Source of the DNA: Thermovorax subterraneus
GTDB taxonomy: Bacteria > Bacillota > Thermosediminibacteria > Thermosediminibacterales > Thermosediminibacteraceae
DNA length: 64,000 nt
Direction of reading: 5' to 3'
Assembly (NCBI GenBank): GCA_021608145.1
Contig: JAKIHM010000006.1
Coordinates: 22,925-86,924 of the forward strand
In this document: positions 62,687 to 64,000 of the stretch, in pieces
Position numbering within the stretch: position 1 is the stretch's first letter
How the letters are laid out: each line of letters begins with the position of its first letter
Position numbers and translations under genes: made by a program
The notes under the pieces: model-generated
Seen by the model: the letters and a program-made list of their open reading frames with translations, nothing else
What the model was told of the DNA's origin: nothing
Databases searched by the model: none

Positions 62687-63865
62687 ATGGCAAACTACAA
62701 CACAACGAAAAACTTCATATATGACCTTGCGGCAACCGTATTTTTCCTGTCGACGTATTATCTGATGATGCCCGTATTCCCCATTTACATGATGGAACTG
62801 GGCATTGGTAAACTTACCATAGGTATAATAATGGGACTTTTTTCTATAAGCTCAATGGTATCGAGGCCCCTTGGAGGAATCTGGGTGGACGCCATGGGGC
62901 GCAGAAAACTGATGTTTTTTTCGATAGCCTTGTTTTTCATAACTCCTTTATTTTTGAACTTTCCGGCAACCTCGATAGGCTTCAGCTTGGCCCAACTGGT
63001 GTACGGTTTCAGCATAGGAGCTTTCACCGTAGCAGCCACCACATTCGCCGCAGATATATCGTCTTCTGCCACCGTGGCTCAATTTATGGGATTTCATAGT
63101 ATAGCATGCATTGCGGCCAAAGGACTCGCCCCCGCAATTGGTGTAAAATTAATGGAAATTTACGGTTTTTCAGGCCCCGTTATAACCACCGTTATACTGG
63201 CATTAGTCGCAGGACTTTTTGTATTTTTGCTCCGCGATTTTGAAACAACAACTGAAAAAAGTCAGTCTTACAGATTCATTGAAGTTTTATTAAAGAAAAA
63301 CATATATCTCCCTACATTAGTGCTTTTCTGCGGACTTGTTACTTTCGGTGCGATATCCGCAATGCTTCCCGTTTTTGCCAAAGAACGGGGTATCTCGGGG
63401 ATTGAGTACTTTTTCGTAATAAATACCGCATCGGTCATAATAGCCAGACTGGCGTTGGGTTCCTGGAGCAAAAGTTATTTGGAAAGTCTGGTATCCACTT
63501 CCTTAATTCTTCTGACCGTTTCGTTTGTCTTGATGAGCCTTGTTGTTAACTTTCATCAGCTCATCGCCGTTTCCGTAATATACGGATTGGGTTACGCCCT
63601 GTTGTTTCCCATGTTAAGCGCTATTTTGGTGCTCAACGTATCTCCCGAATACAAGGGAATGGCTCTCGGAATATATACCGCCGCCTTCGACCTAGGAGTG
63701 GCAGCAGGGACAGTGCTGGGCGGCCTCAGCCAGTACTTGGATTTCAAATACCTGTACCTTATTTTATCGCTTGTCCCGTTAGCAGGATTTTTTCTGTTCA
63801 AATACGCGTACCTTCCTCTCATCAACAGGACAAAAAAATATAACGGAGGGCAGTGTAAAATTTAA
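62687..63865 (+). CDS. MFS transporter
   Basis: A 392-residue major facilitator with 12 predicted helices. Motif A-like RPLGGIWVDAMGRRKLM after helix 2 and a second-half PEYKGMALGIYTAAFDLGVAAG segment support the family. Similar proteins are sugar or drug exporters (YfkF/Bcr-like). It follows hflX by 61 bases with an AGGAGG site and may be co-transcribed. Substrate unknown. Confidence 0.88.
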   Translation: MANYNTTKNFIYDLAATVFFLSTYYLMMPVFPIYMMELGIGKLTIGIIMGLFSISSMVSRPLGGIWVDAMGRRKLMFFSIALFFITPLFLNFPATSIGFSLAQLVYGFSIGAFTVAATTFAADISSSATVAQFMGFHSIACIAAKGLAPAIGVKLMEIYGFSGPVITTVILALVAGLFVFLLRDFETTTEKSQSYRFIEVLLKKNIYLPTLVLFCGLVTFGAISAMLPVFAKERGISGIEYFFVINTASVIIARLALGSWSKSYLESLVSTSLILLTVSFVLMSLVVNFHQLIAVSVIYGLGYALLFPMLSAILVLNVSPEYKGMALGIYTAAFDLGVAAGTVLGGLSQYLDFKYLYLILSLVPLAGFFLFKYAYLPLINRTKKYNGGQCKI

Positions 63866-63906
63866 GTAGGTGACAAGAAGGAAGAAGGCTTGCAAATGTA
63901 GAAAAA

Positions 63907-63960
63907 AAGACCTCACCACCCAAAACACAACACAAAACACCAAAAGGAGTGTGAGGTCTT
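63907..63960. repeat. Inverted repeat flanking an A/C-only stretch, directly before a partial gene
   Basis: AAGACCTCAC (63907-63916) and GTGAGGTCTT (63951-63960) are perfect ten-base arms; most of the loop is only A and C. The 3' arm lies between an AAAAGGAG ribosome site and an ATG at 63961, so the hairpin would hinder translation of readthrough RNA. Confidence 0.75.
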
Positions 63961-64000
63961 ATGTTAAATATTCGACACCTAGTAGGCGCAATCCTTCTTT
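63961..64000 (+). CDS. Start of an unidentified protein, cut by the right edge
   Basis: ATG at 63961 with AAAAGGAG eleven bases upstream; only 13 residues (MLNIRHLVGAILL) are visible. Together with the start-hiding hairpin this resembles the left end of an insertion sequence, where such hairpins block transposase translation from outside transcripts. The family cannot be told. Confidence 0.4.
   Translation, partial: MLNIRHLVGAILL

Overview
The window looks like chromosome from an anaerobic, spore-forming, probably thermophilic Firmicute, most like the Thermoanaerobacterales/Thermosediminibacterales. This is inferred from gene content, not from a marker tree. The signs are a spore photoproduct lyase homologue, LonB, a CwlD-like amidase and a GerM-domain lipoprotein (sporulation); Rex, rubrerythrin, ferredoxin and corrinoid methyl transfer (strict anaerobe); a T-box leader; and Firmicute-style Shine-Dalgarno sequences and sigma-A promoters. 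Most genes lie on the minus strand. No CRISPR array, prophage or complete insertion sequence was seen. A possible mobile-element edge lies at the extreme right.

Layout. 1-4.6 kb: RtcB RNA ligase, SplB, a TM1266-like regulator, a nitrilase-family amidase and DUF3842. 4.4-7.6 kb: a nickel/cobalt module made of CbiQ, CbiO, a promoter with a terminator-bearing leader, CbiM, a PDGLE protein, a His-rich helical protein and the nickel protein CooT. 7.7-12.5 kb: a corrinoid one-carbon cluster (corrinoid protein, GPH transporter, two divergent UroD-fold methyltransferases) behind one promoter that overlaps a palindromic operator. 12.6-15.9 kb: Fe/Mn superoxide dismutase, a secreted protein with a peptidoglycan-binding domain and two nearly identical FMN-binding-type repeats, and a ferredoxin with a CRP/FNR-type site. 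15.9-22.9 kb: LigA, PcrA, YerC, PepV, PAP2 phosphatase and a stress protein. 23-30.5 kb: the proteostasis block tig-clpP-clpX-lonB-lonA, with lonA frameshifted in a G9 run. 30.6-31.2 kb: seven tRNA genes. 31.3-38.1 kb: threonine synthesis (ACT protein, hom, thrC, thrB), divergent from a T-box(Ser)-controlled serine pair (SerC-like aminotransferase, SerA). 38.1-44.4 kb: a dehydrogenase remnant, YfcE, RdgB, RNase PH, a GerM-domain lipoprotein, DUF2179, a cell-wall amidase and Rex. 44.5-54 kb: NhaC antiporter, three tRNA genes, rubrerythrin, LepB, CwlD, an MFS exporter, a Cys-rich miniprotein, CapA, ManC and MtnA. 54-59.2 kb: a serine/threonine degradation operon (YheO-type regulator, RidA, IlvA, SdaAB, SdaAA, frameshifted symporter). 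59.3-64 kb: ROK glucokinase, class II aldolase, HflX and an MFS transporter.

How it fits together. The metal-uptake module and CooT could supply cobalt for corrinoid and nickel for enzymes such as CODH. The adjacent methyltransferase cluster would feed methyl groups into one-carbon metabolism. Serine and threonine are both made (31-38 kb) and degraded (54-59 kb) under separate controls.

The observations most worth a second look are: (1) the SplB homologue with Ala where the catalytic H-donor Cys is expected; (2) the orphan UroD/corrinoid cluster without the usual zinc HxC motif; (3) the wall-binding protein with two predicted covalent-FMN sites; (4) the HxxxHxxxH protein co-transcribed with CooT and CbiMN; and (5) long inverted repeats that fold over the Shine-Dalgarno and start codon of several envelope or spore genes. 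Two, perhaps three, reading-frame breaks in short G/C runs could be real mutations or sequencing errors.
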